Source: Oscillospiraceae bacterium
GTDB lineage: Bacteria; Bacillota; Clostridia; Oscillospirales; Acutalibacteraceae
Length of the DNA stretch: 47,181 nt
NCBI GenBank assembly: GCA_031262985.1
Contig: JAISGQ010000004.1
Span: 1-47,181 of the forward strand
Direction of reading: 5' to 3'
The translations under genes were made by a program, and so were the position numbers. The notes beneath the pieces were generated by a model that worked only from the letters and a program-made list of their open reading frames with translations, was not told the origin of the DNA and made no database searches. Numbering within the stretch: the stretch's first letter is position 1; every line of letters starts with the position of its first letter. This document shows, piece by piece, positions 15,139-24,779 of this stretch.

Positions 15139-17361
15139 ATGGCAAGAAAATCAAACACAACAAATAACGATAATAGTGTTACTAATAGTTATGCTGATAA
15201 TAGTGTTATTGATAATAGTATTAATGTTGTTGTAAATCCAAAGAAAAAAGAAGAACCGAAAGTAGAGCTCAAAGAAACCAATGCGGCAGAAAATATAAGT
15301 AAAAGTGCGGAAGCTGTAGAAAGTCTAATAGGAAGAATTAGTAAAAATATGTCTGCAAATTTTCAAGAATTTGCTTCGTCTGTAGTAGGCGTAATAGGTG
15401 TTTCATCAGAGCTTTTTACTATAATACAATCCGGAGTAGGCATAATAGATGAACTTAGCCAAGTACTCAAAGTTTCGGAAGCTGTCAAAAATGCACAAAC
15501 CGCAGCTACAGCAGCCGGGACAACAACAGCAACAACAGACATTGCTGTCACAAGTGCAGAAACTGTTGCAGAAATTACAGATGCAGGCGCCAAAGATAAA
15601 CAAACAATAGCAACTACATTGCACGCGATAGCCGAGTCAACAAGATTACCGATTATTTTGGCAACTACAGCAGCAATATTAGCTGGGATTGCTGTAGTCG
15701 CTTTACTTGTGGTAGGTATCATGGCTTTATGCGGCGCATTTGAAAAGGAAACTGAAGATGAAAAAAATGCACGTATTGAAAAGGAAAAGCAAATTGAAGT
15801 AAACGGCAAACTGTGTGATAGTGTAAAAGAGACCGCCGCTGCCTATGAGGAATCTGCCAGAGGGCAAGAAGCCAACGCGATTCTGGGTAAGGGTCTTGCC
15901 GATGAATTAAGTGTGCTTGCTGAAAAACAGGCTGCCCTTCAAGAAGGTCAAAAACTTTCAGTTGAAGAGCAAGACAGAATGAAGTATCTAGTAGAAACGC
16001 TCAATGAATTGTACCCGGATCTGAATCTTGCCATAGAGGAGAATACAGGTAAACTTGCCGGAAATACAGAAGAAGTTTTAAGTCAGATTGATGCTTTTAA
16101 TGAGTTAGCTGAAGTGCAGGCTATGCAAGAGCGAATGACAGAGATTTACAAAGAGCGTATTGAAGTTCAAGCTGAGATAAAAGATTCCCTTGAAGCATTG
16201 ACGGGAGCAGAGTTTACACAGGCTGAAATACAAGGCATTCTTACAGGACAAGAGGAAGCTATGGCAGCCGCGAAGGAAAAATTGGTTGCGGCGGGATTCA
16301 GCCAGGCTGACGTGACAAAAATACTTAACGGCGATCTTGAAATTCTTAACGAAAATATGGCGGGAGTAGGCGGAGTAACCGAACAAGCCGCCGATTCTCT
16401 TACCGGTCTGATTAGCGCGAATAAAGACCTAAATCAGTCAGAACAGGAGCTTTCGGAGTCCTATAAGGATGCAAATAAAGCAATACGAGAAGAAACTGCA
16501 AAGTCTTTCAGTGAAATGGGAGGTGAATTCGAAAAGTTTAAAGATAAAAGCAGTGATGATGCAAAAAAATCCGCAGACGGAATTATTAAAGCCTATGAAA
16601 AAATGGGACCTAAAACGAAAGAACTTGCAAGAGATACTGTTCTCGGACTGGCAAAGGGAATGGAAGATAAGATTCCCGCTCTTAAAGATGCCGCGAACAT
16701 GGATTCGGACGCGATTATTTCTGCCATAAAAAATCACTTAGGTATTGAGTCACCGTCAAAAGTCATGAAAGGCTTCGGAAAGCATGTTTCAGAAGGACTT
16801 GCGGAAGGAATGGACGGAGGTAAATCAGGCATAACAACCGCCGCCTCGGGTTTGTCAGGTGAAGTCGTCAAAGAAATACAAAAACAACTTACTGATTCAA
16901 ATAAAATAGGAAAAAGTCTTACTCAGGGCTTGACGCAAGGTATAAACAGCGGAGCCTCCGCCGTTATCAACGCCGCAAAAAGCGTAATGCGAAAAGCGGT
17001 GAACGCAGCGAAAGCAGAAGCCGGCATCAAATCTCCCTCAGCCGTTTGGCGTGATCAGATAGGAAAGATGATAGACCAAGGAACTGCAGAGGGACTGCTC
17101 TCCGGTACAACCGTCAAGGCGGCGCGTCAGATGATGTACAACGCCAAGCTTGCCGCCGAGGATATAGGAGTACACGCTCTTATGCCCTCAATAGCAACAA
17201 ATTATATTACCTCCGGCTCAGATTTATCCGGCGGTAATCTGAAAGCAAACGCGAAACTTGACATTAATAACAACACAACAATTGAGTTGGACAGCCGACA
17301 GATAGCAACTTCGGTCAATCGGGCCAATAAACTGATGAAACTGCAATACGGCAGAGCTTAA
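15139..17361 (+). CDS. Tail tape measure protein
   Basis: The 740-residue protein sits between the Gp15 gene and the tail tip genes. The ATG at 15139 is chosen over GTG 15130 because AGGAG at 15126-15130 is 8 bases upstream. An Asn/Ser-rich N-terminus is followed by long helical segments, a hydrophobic helix at about 171-197 and Glu/Lys/Ala coiled-coil stretches to about residue 480. The C-terminus has two related units, GIESPSKVMKGFGKHVSEGL and GIKSPSAVWRDQIGKMID, the usual tape measure repeats. Tape length sets tail length; at about 0.15 nm per residue this predicts roughly 110 nm. No peptidase or lysozyme domain is visible. Confidence 0.9.
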   Translation: MARKSNTTNNDNSVTNSYADNSVIDNSINVVVNPKKKEEPKVELKETNAAENISKSAEAVESLIGRISKNMSANFQEFASSVVGVIGVSSELFTIIQSGVGIIDELSQVLKVSEAVKNAQTAATAAGTTTATTDIAVTSAETVAEITDAGAKDKQTIATTLHAIAESTRLPIILATTAAILAGIAVVALLVVGIMALCGAFEKETEDEKNARIEKEKQIEVNGKLCDSVKETAAAYEESARGQEANAILGKGLADELSVLAEKQAALQEGQKLSVEEQDRMKYLVETLNELYPDLNLAIEENTGKLAGNTEEVLSQIDAFNELAEVQAMQERMTEIYKERIEVQAEIKDSLEALTGAEFTQAEIQGILTGQEEAMAAAKEKLVAAGFSQADVTKILNGDLEILNENMAGVGGVTEQAADSLTGLISANKDLNQSEQELSESYKDANKAIREETAKSFSEMGGEFEKFKDKSSDDAKKSADGIIKAYEKMGPKTKELARDTVLGLAKGMEDKIPALKDAANMDSDAIISAIKNHLGIESPSKVMKGFGKHVSEGLAEGMDGGKSGITTAASGLSGEVVKEIQKQLTDSNKIGKSLTQGLTQGINSGASAVINAAKSVMRKAVNAAKAEAGIKSPSAVWRDQIGKMIDQGTAEGLLSGTTVKAARQMMYNAKLAAEDIGVHALMPSIATNYITSGSDLSGGNLKANAKLDINNNTTIELDSRQIATSVNRANKLMKLQYGRA

Positions 17362-17382
17362 TAGAAGAAAGAAGGATTTACA

Positions 17383-17778
17383 ATGGCATTTTTATCAAAA
17401 ATCAATTCAAATTCAAACTTTGCTTTCGATGACATTTTGGCGTCAGGATACAGCATTTCAGAAAATGTTCCGATTGTCGCCAACGAAATTACTACCGCAT
17501 CAGGCTATCCACGCCGTATGTACAAAGCAAACACAGCAACAAAAATCAACATTAATCTTTCGCATCTCGACAATCAGACAATCAGCGATTATTTGAATCA
17601 GCTTGACTGTCAGAAAGGTGATTTTATATTTTGGAGTGTTAAGGATCAGAAATACAAAACAGGTCAGTTCTATGTGGACATATCTGAAATAACGGTTATT
17701 TCGGGTATTGAAACAGGAAATGTAACTGATGATTACTCTGTTGAATTGACACAATGCGGGGTGATTAGTGATGTTTAG
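17383..17778 (+). CDS. Distal tail-region protein (DUF6711-like)
   Basis: The 131-residue protein lies between the tape measure and the hub gene, the slot of the distal tail adaptor. It is beta-rich, with RMYKANTATKININLSHLD and KYKTGQFYVDISEI near the middle and end, as in small adaptor proteins of Firmicutes siphophages. AGAAGGA precedes the ATG at 17383. The family name is given from recollection and is less certain than the positional role. Confidence 0.6.
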   Translation: MAFLSKINSNSNFAFDDILASGYSISENVPIVANEITTASGYPRRMYKANTATKININLSHLDNQTISDYLNQLDCQKGDFIFWSVKDQKYKTGQFYVDISEITVISGIETGNVTDDYSVELTQCGVISDV

Positions 17779-19324
17779 TCACATTATACAGGACGATTAT
17801 ATTGTTGTTAACGGCTCTGAATATCCGATAATAAATGTATCTCTAATAAAAGAATGCAGTGATGAGGGCAATATCATCGGAACATCTATCGCAAAAAGCC
17901 TTAAGTTTGACACTGATGCCGACATTGATTTTGAAAATTTAGAGTTTGAATATTTTTCGGGATTCGGCAGTCTTACTGAGTACGAATATATTCGGATCGG
18001 AACATTTATTGTGGTTGATTTCAGCGAAGATGAGCAGACAGGAATAAAGACCGTCAGTGCCCTTGATACTATGCTTAGGTTCAATATTCCATATGTAAGC
18101 GAACTTAATTACGCGGACGGAGATATTACAATAAACGATGTTATAGATGAGTGCTGTGAGAAGTGCGGAGTATCTCTTAAAGACGGACAAACAATTACAA
18201 ATGGAAGTTTTGTTGTAGATGGCAATCAATTTGAAGAGGACGCATTATTCAGAAATGTTATTCAAGCAATTGCTCAAATATCGGGCAGCTTTGCTCAAAT
18301 TGAAAATGATGAGCTTGTTTTTTCTCTTACAGGCACTCTAAATGCACCTGTTATTGACAGCACAAATTACGAGAAATTAAATTGGAAACGCTCTACTTGG
18401 CCTATTAACACGGTTGTAATCGGTAAAAGTCAAATTGAAGGAGAAAATGTAACTCTGACTGACAATTCAATTGAGCAGCATATTATAGCGATAAACGACA
18501 ACCCGTTTGCCTATAGTCAAGAAAAACGGGAAGAACTTATAGAAGCTTTATATGAAAAACTTTACGGATTTGAATATGTATCGTATGAATTGATAAATTG
18601 CGTTACAAATCCTGCCATACCGTTAGGCACTCCCATTGTTATCATAACTCCTGAGGGAGAATCCATATATTCTTATGTCTTTTCCATGGAGTACAGTTCC
18701 CCTGAAGGATGCTCCTCCGCAATGTCTGCGCCGAGTATTACACGTTCGGCGGTGAATTATCAGTTTATAGCTCCCGAAAGAGAAATACTGCGCCGTACAG
18801 AAGTTCTGATTGATAAAGCAAATAGCCAGATAAGTGCTGTTGTAGAAGATTTGCAACAGAATGTGTCGTCCGAAATTGAAGTTACAACCGACAGAATACT
18901 AAGCATTGTGCATGAGGGGTATGCAACCAATGCTGAGATGGAAGACCTCGGCAATATGTATGAGACAGCTATAAGTCATTTTAACAATCAAATTGAGTTT
19001 AAGTTTTCCACCCTTATTGAAAATGAGAGAATCATTGAAGATACAATTGCGGAAAATCAAGAGCTTTTGGAAGAATATATCAGATTTCAAGGCGCGTTAA
19101 TTGAACTCGGGCGTGTGGGAAATTCGTTTACCGCTTTGCTGTCAAATGAAAAACTGTCATTCCTGCAAAACAACACCGAAATTGCATATATCAGCAACAA
19201 TAAAATGTATATAACAGATGCCGAAATAAAAAATGTGCTTACAATTGGAAATTCAAATAAAGGTTACTACGACTGGGTTGTAAAATCCAACGGCAATCTA
19301 TCGCTGAAAAGGAGGACGACATAA
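17771..19324 (+). CDS. Tail hub / tail-associated structural protein
   Basis: The protein has 517 residues from ATG 17771; GGGGTG lies 7 bases before it and it overlaps the previous gene by 8 bases. Residues 1 to about 330 have the hub-like beta-domain pattern (EYIRIGTFIVVDFSED, KTVSALDTMLRFN, INDVIDECCEKCGV). Residues about 335-430 are a coiled coil, and the end (ISNNKMYITDAEIKN...GNLSLKRR) matches the minor structural tip proteins of siphophages. It would link the tube end to the fibre. No endopeptidase motif is seen. Its stop overlaps the fibre start as TAATG. Confidence 0.78.
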   Translation: MFSHIIQDDYIVVNGSEYPIINVSLIKECSDEGNIIGTSIAKSLKFDTDADIDFENLEFEYFSGFGSLTEYEYIRIGTFIVVDFSEDEQTGIKTVSALDTMLRFNIPYVSELNYADGDITINDVIDECCEKCGVSLKDGQTITNGSFVVDGNQFEEDALFRNVIQAIAQISGSFAQIENDELVFSLTGTLNAPVIDSTNYEKLNWKRSTWPINTVVIGKSQIEGENVTLTDNSIEQHIIAINDNPFAYSQEKREELIEALYEKLYGFEYVSYELINCVTNPAIPLGTPIVIITPEGESIYSYVFSMEYSSPEGCSSAMSAPSITRSAVNYQFIAPEREILRRTEVLIDKANSQISAVVEDLQQNVSSEIEVTTDRILSIVHEGYATNAEMEDLGNMYETAISHFNNQIEFKFSTLIENERIIEDTIAENQELLEEYIRFQGALIELGRVGNSFTALLSNEKLSFLQNNTEIAYISNNKMYITDAEIKNVLTIGNSNKGYYDWVVKSNGNLSLKRRTT

Positions 19325-21300
19325 TGGCAACAACCGCAACATATACAAAGACAGTTTCCAAGAATGGTGTAACAATGGGTACGGTGCAGTGTGTTGTATC
19401 CGTCTTGAGCCAAAACGCATTGAACAATACATCAACCATCAAGATTACGGGTAAGTTTGCACGTTCAGGCACGTTGTCTGCAACTCCTACCTTTGGATTG
19501 AAAATTTCGGGAACAAAATATAATGAAAATAAATACGCAATCGGAGGCAGCGGAAGCGGAACAAAGGAAATTTGCAGCAAGACAGTTACACTAACTCACA
19601 ATACAAATGGTTCTCTCAGTGTTTCAGTTGAGGCATACCTGACAATAGGAAGCATTACGTACAGCGGAGTGTCGTTTTCGGGGACATATACTGCATCGGG
19701 AACATTCAGTCCAAATACTATCGCACGCGGATCCACAATAAGTTCAATTACGCCCAGTGTAACGGCGGATGGTACGGCAGCGGTATCGATTGCGTTGAAC
19801 AGACATTCAACATCATATTCACACAGCGTGGCAATTACTTTTGGAAGTTACAGCCATACCATTAATAATGTTGCAACATCCACTAGTTATGTTATACCGC
19901 AGTCATGGTTGAACGCTATTCCGAACTCAGTAAGCGGGTTAGCAACTGTTTCAGTAACTACACTATATCAAAATACACAAATCGGAAATAAGGCAACAAG
20001 TCAATTTACGATTGCAGTTCCTAACAGCGTAATCCCGTCCATATCGTCTTTGACAGCAGCATTGAATGATACACTTTCTCCGAGCAACTGGGGAGTATAT
20101 GTACAGGGAAAATCAAAAGCAACAATATCACTTGCGGCAACAGGCTCATACGGCTCAACTATTACATCATATTCAATTTCCGGCGGAGGATACAGCGGCA
20201 CCGCAAGTACTTTAACTACGGGAATATTGTCTTCAAGCGGAACTATAACATTCACGGCGAAAGTAACCGATAGCAGAGGGAGGATGGCAACAAATACAGT
20301 TTCAATTACAGTCAATCCTTATACCTTGCCGTCCATAACCGGAGCAACTAGCCAACGGGCAATATCAACAGGCGTTCTGAACGATGAAGGAAAATACGTG
20401 CGGGCAGTACTGAATTACACTTATGCGTCTATTGCAGGAAAAAACACAGTTTCCGCAAACGTTTCTTATAGAAGAAGCGGAGAATCTTCGTGGTCATCCG
20501 CAGCAACAATAAGCAACGAAACACCTAAAGTAATAGGTGGAAATGCAATTGATACAAATTACACATATGAGGTGCGTTATCGGGTTTCTGACGCATATGT
20601 AACGGTAGAATATATTGATATTGTATCAACATCACTCGCGGCAATAGAAATTTATTCGGACGGAAAAGGAATATCATTCGGCAAGGCGGCCGAATACAGT
20701 GATTTATTCGATGTGGCTTTCCCCGCAAGATTTAGGGAAGGAATAACATCTGATATTGCCATACCTATATCATCAGGAGGAACAGGCGCAACTACGTTAT
20801 CGGAATTCATTGAAAACTTAGACATTTCTTACGCAAACATCGGAACAGTTCCCGTAAGCTCAGGCGGAACAGGATTAACAACCCTTACCTCAGGCTCTAT
20901 TCTTACAGGCAACGGAACAGGGAATGTGCTCCCTGTAACACCGCAAAATATGCGTAACACAATGGGTTTAGGGAATACGACCTCTGCATTGCCGATAGCT
21001 AATGGCGGAACCGGAGCTGCTTCTGCAAGTGCGGCGAGAACCAACTTGGGAGTTCCTTTTATACAAAGAGGTTCAACAACCGCAAACTCAAGTTCAGCAA
21101 GAAATATAACTTTTTCCACTGAGTTTTCAAGCGTTCCGCATATCTTCGTATCCTATTCAACTACAGGAGCAAACGTTTCAGGTGACAGAGGTTCGCTGAA
21201 AGTATACAACAAAACCACTGCCGGATTTTCTGTGATGATAGGAGGTTCAGGTGATTCTACCGCTCGCGCAATTGATTGGATGGCTGTTGGAACAAATTAA
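19324..21300 (+). CDS. DUF859-type tail fibre / receptor-binding protein
   Basis: The 658-residue protein is Ser/Thr/Gly-rich. Its first 150 residues match the DUF859 siphovirus structural family (ATYTKTVSKNGVTMG, LKISGTKYNENKYAIGGS). Ig-like beta repeats follow. A collar of three SSGGTGATTL/SSGGTGLTTL/ANGGTGAASA motifs lies at about 485-575, as in fibre shafts. The last 65 residues (FSSVPHIFVSYSTTGANVSG ... IDWMAVGTN) resemble H-type lectin-like tips. This part would recognise the target cell surface and set the killing spectrum if the cluster is a tailocin. AGGAGGACG precedes the start. Confidence 0.82.
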   Translation: MATTATYTKTVSKNGVTMGTVQCVVSVLSQNALNNTSTIKITGKFARSGTLSATPTFGLKISGTKYNENKYAIGGSGSGTKEICSKTVTLTHNTNGSLSVSVEAYLTIGSITYSGVSFSGTYTASGTFSPNTIARGSTISSITPSVTADGTAAVSIALNRHSTSYSHSVAITFGSYSHTINNVATSTSYVIPQSWLNAIPNSVSGLATVSVTTLYQNTQIGNKATSQFTIAVPNSVIPSISSLTAALNDTLSPSNWGVYVQGKSKATISLAATGSYGSTITSYSISGGGYSGTASTLTTGILSSSGTITFTAKVTDSRGRMATNTVSITVNPYTLPSITGATSQRAISTGVLNDEGKYVRAVLNYTYASIAGKNTVSANVSYRRSGESSWSSAATISNETPKVIGGNAIDTNYTYEVRYRVSDAYVTVEYIDIVSTSLAAIEIYSDGKGISFGKAAEYSDLFDVAFPARFREGITSDIAIPISSGGTGATTLSEFIENLDISYANIGTVPVSSGGTGLTTLTSGSILTGNGTGNVLPVTPQNMRNTMGLGNTTSALPIANGGTGAASASAARTNLGVPFIQRGSTTANSSSARNITFSTEFSSVPHIFVSYSTTGANVSGDRGSLKVYNKTTAGFSVMIGGSGDSTARAIDWMAVGTN

Positions 21301-21395
21301 TTTAATAAAATATCGTATAAAAATCTGCCGTCTGATTTTTACCGACTGTCAGCACGCGAGGTTTATAATGTGTCAGTGGTATAGGTAGTCGGAGC

Positions 21396-21509
21396 AATAA
21401 TATACTAAATTAACTCCCAAACAATCAAGCCTACACGGGCGAAAGCCTCATAAATTAAAGCTTTTTGCCCGTGATTTCTTGTTGTTTTCTAAGTTAATTA
21501 ACTATAATC
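21396..21509 (+). repeat. MITE-like repeat, copy B
   Basis: The copy has AATATACTAAATTAACT at its left end and TAAGTTAATTAACTATAAT at its right end, which form an imperfect inverted repeat, and an internal CACGGGC/GCCCGTG stem. Its right 33 bases (21477-21509) are the exact complement of the left end of copy C, allowing for the last base. Confidence 0.8.
21479..21508 (+). promoter_or_regulatory. Promoter-like sequence in the MITE end, upstream of the holin
   Basis: TTGTTG at 21479-21484 and TATAAT at 21503-21508 are 18 bases apart and point to the holin start at 21543. The same sequence in copy C points back into the holin from the other side. Confidence 0.45.
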
Positions 21510-21542
21510 ATCGATCGAAAAACAAGAAGGTGATAGGCTAAA

Positions 21543-21971
21543 ATGCAAAACGTATATAAGGAAGCAGTATTAACCTTTGCCGGCGTGACAGGAGGAATGA
21601 TTACGTCTTTATTCGGAGGTTGTGATGCCGCTTTGATTACATTACTTATATTTATGGGCGTGGATTATTTAACGGGACTGGTCGTTTCAGCAGTATTCAA
21701 AAAAAGCAAGAAAACAGAAAACGGAGCTTTAGAAAGCAAAGCCGGATGGATAGGACTTTGTAAAAAAGGTATAACAATGTTGATTATTCTTGTAGGGTAT
21801 CGCTTAGATATAGTTATTGGCTCTAATTTCATCAGAGATGCAGTTGTTATTGCTTTTATTATGAATGAAACAATAAGTATTATTGAAAACGCCGGACTTA
21901 TGGGAATCCCTGTTCCAAAAGCAATAACTAAGGCAATTGAAATTTTAAATAAAAAAGACGACGAAAATTAA
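21543..21971 (+). CDS. Phage holin (toxin secretion/phage lysis holin family 4_1)
   Basis: The 142-residue membrane protein has about three to four helices: 13-27, 30-52 (ALITLLIFMGVDYLTGLVVS), 74-92 and 98-117. The VDYLTGLVVSAVFKK and ESKAGWIGLCKKGITMLIILV signatures are typical of the family also found near clostridial toxin genes as tcdE. It would open the membrane so the M15 endolysin reaches the wall, releasing tail particles by lysis. AGAAGGTGAT precedes the ATG. The gene is enclosed by inverted MITE copies B and C, and its stop codon abuts copy C. Confidence 0.92.
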   Translation: MQNVYKEAVLTFAGVTGGMITSLFGGCDAALITLLIFMGVDYLTGLVVSAVFKKSKKTENGALESKAGWIGLCKKGITMLIILVGYRLDIVIGSNFIRDAVVIAFIMNETISIIENAGLMGIPVPKAITKAIEILNKKDDEN

Positions 21972-22083
21972 TATTATAGTTAATTAACTTAGAAAACAAC
22001 AAGAAAACACGGACGAAAATCTTTGATTCGTGCGTTTTTCGCCCGTGAGGTCTTGATTATCAAAGAGTTAATTTAGTATATTG
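21972..22083 (-). repeat. MITE-like repeat, copy C (inverted relative to B)
   Basis: Read on the minus strand it aligns with copy B throughout: AATATACTAAATTAACTC at one end, AATCAAG, CACGGGCGAAA, AATCAAAG and the conserved TTCTTGTTGTTTTCTAAGTT end. It begins at the base after the holin stop codon. Confidence 0.8.
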
Positions 22084-22117
22084 CCACTCCCGAAACACAC
22101 CCACAGTAAGACTCTTA

Positions 22118-22160
22118 AAACCGCTCCCCGATTTATATCAGAGAGCGGTTTGCTATTTTC
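22118..22160. terminator. Bidirectional terminator between holin and leuS operon
   Basis: AAACCGCTC at 22118-22126 pairs with GAGCGGTTT at 22143-22151. T-rich sequence follows on the plus strand (TTTGCTATTTT) and TTTT follows on the minus strand. Confidence 0.7.
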
Positions 22161-22356
22161 AGAGTTCACTAAGTCGGTTGAAAACTTTATTTTCCACTTC
22201 ATTTTGGGAAGTTTTTTAATACTGTTATACACATTAGCCTTGCTAAAGCTGAAAATCTTCCTAACTCCACGTGCGCATCATACCGCGCTGGACACAACAA
22301 TCAGAGGACTTTTCATGCCTACCTCCCAATTATTGTGTCCTGTACTCATTCTAACC
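22161..22356 (-). other. Spacer downstream of leuS with inverted repeat and short broken frame
   Basis: A 12-base inverted repeat (22290-22301 with 22329-22340, one mismatch) lies here. On the minus strand GGGAGGTAGGC precedes ATG and a 12-codon frame (MKSPLIVVSSAV, stop TGA). Downstream codons in the same frame stay open for about 50 more residues. This may be the decayed start of a small gene with a strong ribosome-binding site. No intact gene is supported. Confidence 0.35.
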
Positions 22357-24759
22357 TTACTTAACCACTATATTTACAATCTTTCCGGAAACATAAATCT
22401 CCTTGACAATCTGCTTCCCCGCGACTGAATCGGCTACGGACTTGTCGGCCTTCGCCGCCGCGATTACCGAGTCCTTATCTGCGTTTACGTCAATAGTAAT
22501 CTTGCCGCGAAGCTTGCCGTTTACCTGCACGGCAAGCTCCACCACGTTGTCGGCACACTTGCTTTCGTCGAACTTAGGCCACTCGTTGTCTGTGACCATA
22601 CCGCCGAAGCCCTGCTGCTCCCACAGCTCCTCCGTGAGGTGGGGAGCGAAGGGGTTTATCAGCATAATGAAGATTTTATACTCCTCATATGTGACACTGC
22701 CGAGCTGCTCAAGCTCGTTGAGGAGTGACATAAGCGCGGCAATCGCAGTGTTGAATTTGAGCGTCTCTATGTCCTCCGTGACTTTCTTTATGGTCTTATG
22801 GAGTGATTGCTCCGTCTCGGCGCGAACCGCGCCTCCGACTACCTTGCCCGCAAGCTCGTTCACTCTGTCGAGGAATCGCTTGCACCCCTTGATGGAGCTT
22901 GACGACCACGGCGCGGACTTCTCGAAATCGCCTATGAACATCTCGTACAGGCGCATAGTGTCCGCTCCGTACTGCTTGACAATGTCGTCGGGATTGACCA
23001 CATTGCCCCTCGACTTGCTCATCTTCTCGTTGTTTTCGCCGAGAATCATGCCGTGGCTGGTTCTCTTGGCATACGGCTCGCTTGTGGGGACTACGCCTAT
23101 GTCGTAGAGGAATTTGTGCCAGAAACGGCTGTAGAGCAGGTGGAGTGTAGTATGCTCCATTCCTCCGTTGTACCAGTTAATCGGCGTCCAGTAGGACAGT
23201 GCCTCCTTCGAGGCGATGGCGTCCTTATTAAACGGGTCGCAGTAACGAAGGAAGTACCACGAGGAGCCTGCCCACTGCGGCATGGTATCGGTCTCCCTCT
23301 TCGCCGGCTTCCCGCAGCAAGGACAGGTAGTATTTACCCACGAATCAATCTTCGCAAGGGGCGATTCTCCCGTATCGGTAGGCTCGTAGGAATCGACATT
23401 CGGCAGAGTAATCGGCAGCTGCGCCTCCGGTACGGGGACATATCCGCAGCTGTCGCATATGACAATGGGGATAGGCTCTCCCCAGTATCTCTGGCGGGAG
23501 AAAACCCAGTCGCGGAGCTTGTAGTTGACCTTCGCCTCACCCAGCTTCTTCTCTGTGAGAAATTCGGTGATTTTCACCTTTGCCTCCTCCACGCTCAAGC
23601 CGTCGAGGAATCCGCTGTTGACCATCACTCCCGTGTCGCAGTCGGTAAACGCCTCCTTCTCCACATCGCCGCCCTTTACCACCTCGATAATCGGCAGGTC
23701 AAAGGCGCGTGCAAAATCCCAGTCGCGTGTATCGTGCGCGGGAACAGCCATAATCGCGCCTGTTCCGTAGGAGACAAGCACGTAGTCGGCAATAAATATC
23801 GGTATCTCCTCGCCGTTTACGGGGTTGATAGCGGACACTCCGCCGAGCTTTACTCCCGTCTTTTCCTTCGCCATCTCGGCGCGTTCAAAGTCGGATTTTC
23901 TCGCCGCCGCCGCCTGATACGCCGCTACCTCGTCCATGTTGGTAAGCTTGTCCGCCCACTTGCCTACAAGCTCATGCTCTGGGGAGATAACCATATAAGT
24001 CGCGCCGAACAGGGTGTCGGGACGCGTCGTGTAAACCTTTACTCCGTCGCCTAAGGTAGTGTCGAACGTGACCTCCGCTCCCGTAGAGCGACCAATCCAG
24101 TTTTTCTGCTGGATTTTAACGCGTTCTATGTAGTCTACCGTGTCGAGGTCGTCTATAAGCCGCTGTGCGTACTCCGTGATTTTGAGCATCCACTGGCTCT
24201 TGACCTTGTGGACTACCTCGCTCTGGCAGCGTTCGCAGACGCCTCCGACTACCTCCTCATTGGCAAGCACGCACTTGCAGGAAGTACACCAGTTGACCGC
24301 CATCTCCTTCTTGTAGGCGAGCCCGTTCTTGAAAAGCTGGAGAAATATCCACTGCGTCCACTTGTAGTATTCGGGGTCTGTGGTGTTTATCTCCCTGCTC
24401 CAGTCAAAGGACAGCCCCAAGCTCATGAGCTGGCTCTTGAAGCGAGCTATGTTGTTCTTTGTGACCTCCTTCGGGTGTATGTGATTCTTAATAGCGAAAT
24501 TCTCGGTGGGCAGTCCGAACGCGTCCCATCCCATGGGATAGAGTACGTTGTAGCCCTCAAGTCTCCGCTTTCTCGAGACTATGTCGAGTGCGGTGTACGA
24601 CCGCGGATGACCTACATGAAGTCCTGCTCCCGACGGATAGGGAAACTCCACCAGAGCATAAAACTTCGGGAGTGTGTAGTCGTCCTTTGCGTGGAAAACT
24701 CCCTTCTCCCCCCATATATTCTGCCATTTCTTCTCAACCGATTTAAAATCGTACTTCAA
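22357..24759 (-). CDS. leuS: Leucyl-tRNA synthetase
   Basis: This 800-residue class I synthetase charges tRNA-Leu with leucine in the cytoplasm. The HIGH-type signature HVGH lies at 48-51, and KMSKS at 579-583. A cysteine cluster CTSC...CERC near 158-178 fits a zinc-binding insertion. The CP1 editing domain ([31 protein letters not shown]) is complete. The C-terminal anticodon-binding and tail regions are present ([11 protein letters not shown]). The TTG at 24759 gives the standard [13 protein letters not shown] start. It is the last gene of a cotranscribed set after rsfS. No T-box leader is visible directly upstream. Confidence 0.97.
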   Translation of the reverse strand: MKYDFKSVEKKWQNIWGEKGVFHAKDDYTLPKFYALVEFPYPSGAGLHVGHPRSYTALDIVSRKRRLEGYNVLYPMGWDAFGLPTENFAIKNHIHPKEVTKNNIARFKSQLMSLGLSFDWSREINTTDPEYYKWTQWIFLQLFKNGLAYKKEMAVNWCTSCKCVLANEEVVGGVCERCQSEVVHKVKSQWMLKITEYAQRLIDDLDTVDYIERVKIQQKNWIGRSTGAEVTFDTTLGDGVKVYTTRPDTLFGATYMVISPEHELVGKWADKLTNMDEVAAYQAAAARKSDFERAEMAKEKTGVKLGGVSAINPVNGEEIPIFIADYVLVSYGTGAIMAVPAHDTRDWDFARAFDLPIIEVVKGGDVEKEAFTDCDTGVMVNSGFLDGLSVEEAKVKITEFLTEKKLGEAKVNYKLRDWVFSRQRYWGEPIPIVICDSCGYVPVPEAQLPITLPNVDSYEPTDTGESPLAKIDSWVNTTCPCCGKPAKRETDTMPQWAGSSWYFLRYCDPFNKDAIASKEALSYWTPINWYNGGMEHTTLHLLYSRFWHKFLYDIGVVPTSEPYAKRTSHGMILGENNEKMSKSRGNVVNPDDIVKQYGADTMRLYEMFIGDFEKSAPWSSSSIKGCKRFLDRVNELAGKVVGGAVRAETEQSLHKTIKKVTEDIETLKFNTAIAALMSLLNELEQLGSVTYEEYKIFIMLINPFAPHLTEELWEQQGFGGMVTDNEWPKFDESKCADNVVELAVQVNGKLRGKITIDVNADKDSVIAAAKADKSVADSVAGKQIVKEIYVSGKIVNIVVK

Positions 24760-24779
24760 TTAAAACGCCCCCAATAAAA

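Larger units (their letters stand above)
21301..21542 (+). other. Spacer containing MITE copy B between fibre and holin genes
   Basis: The first 95 bases contain complementary words (CTGCCGTC... with ...ACTGTCAGC) but no clear terminator. The rest is MITE-like copy B and the short holin leader with AGAAGGTGAT. Confidence 0.5.

Noticed and set aside
8960-22083. Ordinary active prophage
   Set aside because: No integrase, replication, terminase, portal or capsid genes and no attachment-site direct repeats that I could see at the island edges.
22081-22428. 115-codon plus-strand frame opposite the end of leuS
   Set aside because: It crosses a terminator and runs antisense into leuS; no ribosome-binding site.
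23053-24054. Long antisense frame opposite leuS
   Set aside because: leuS is complete with all synthetase motifs on the other strand.
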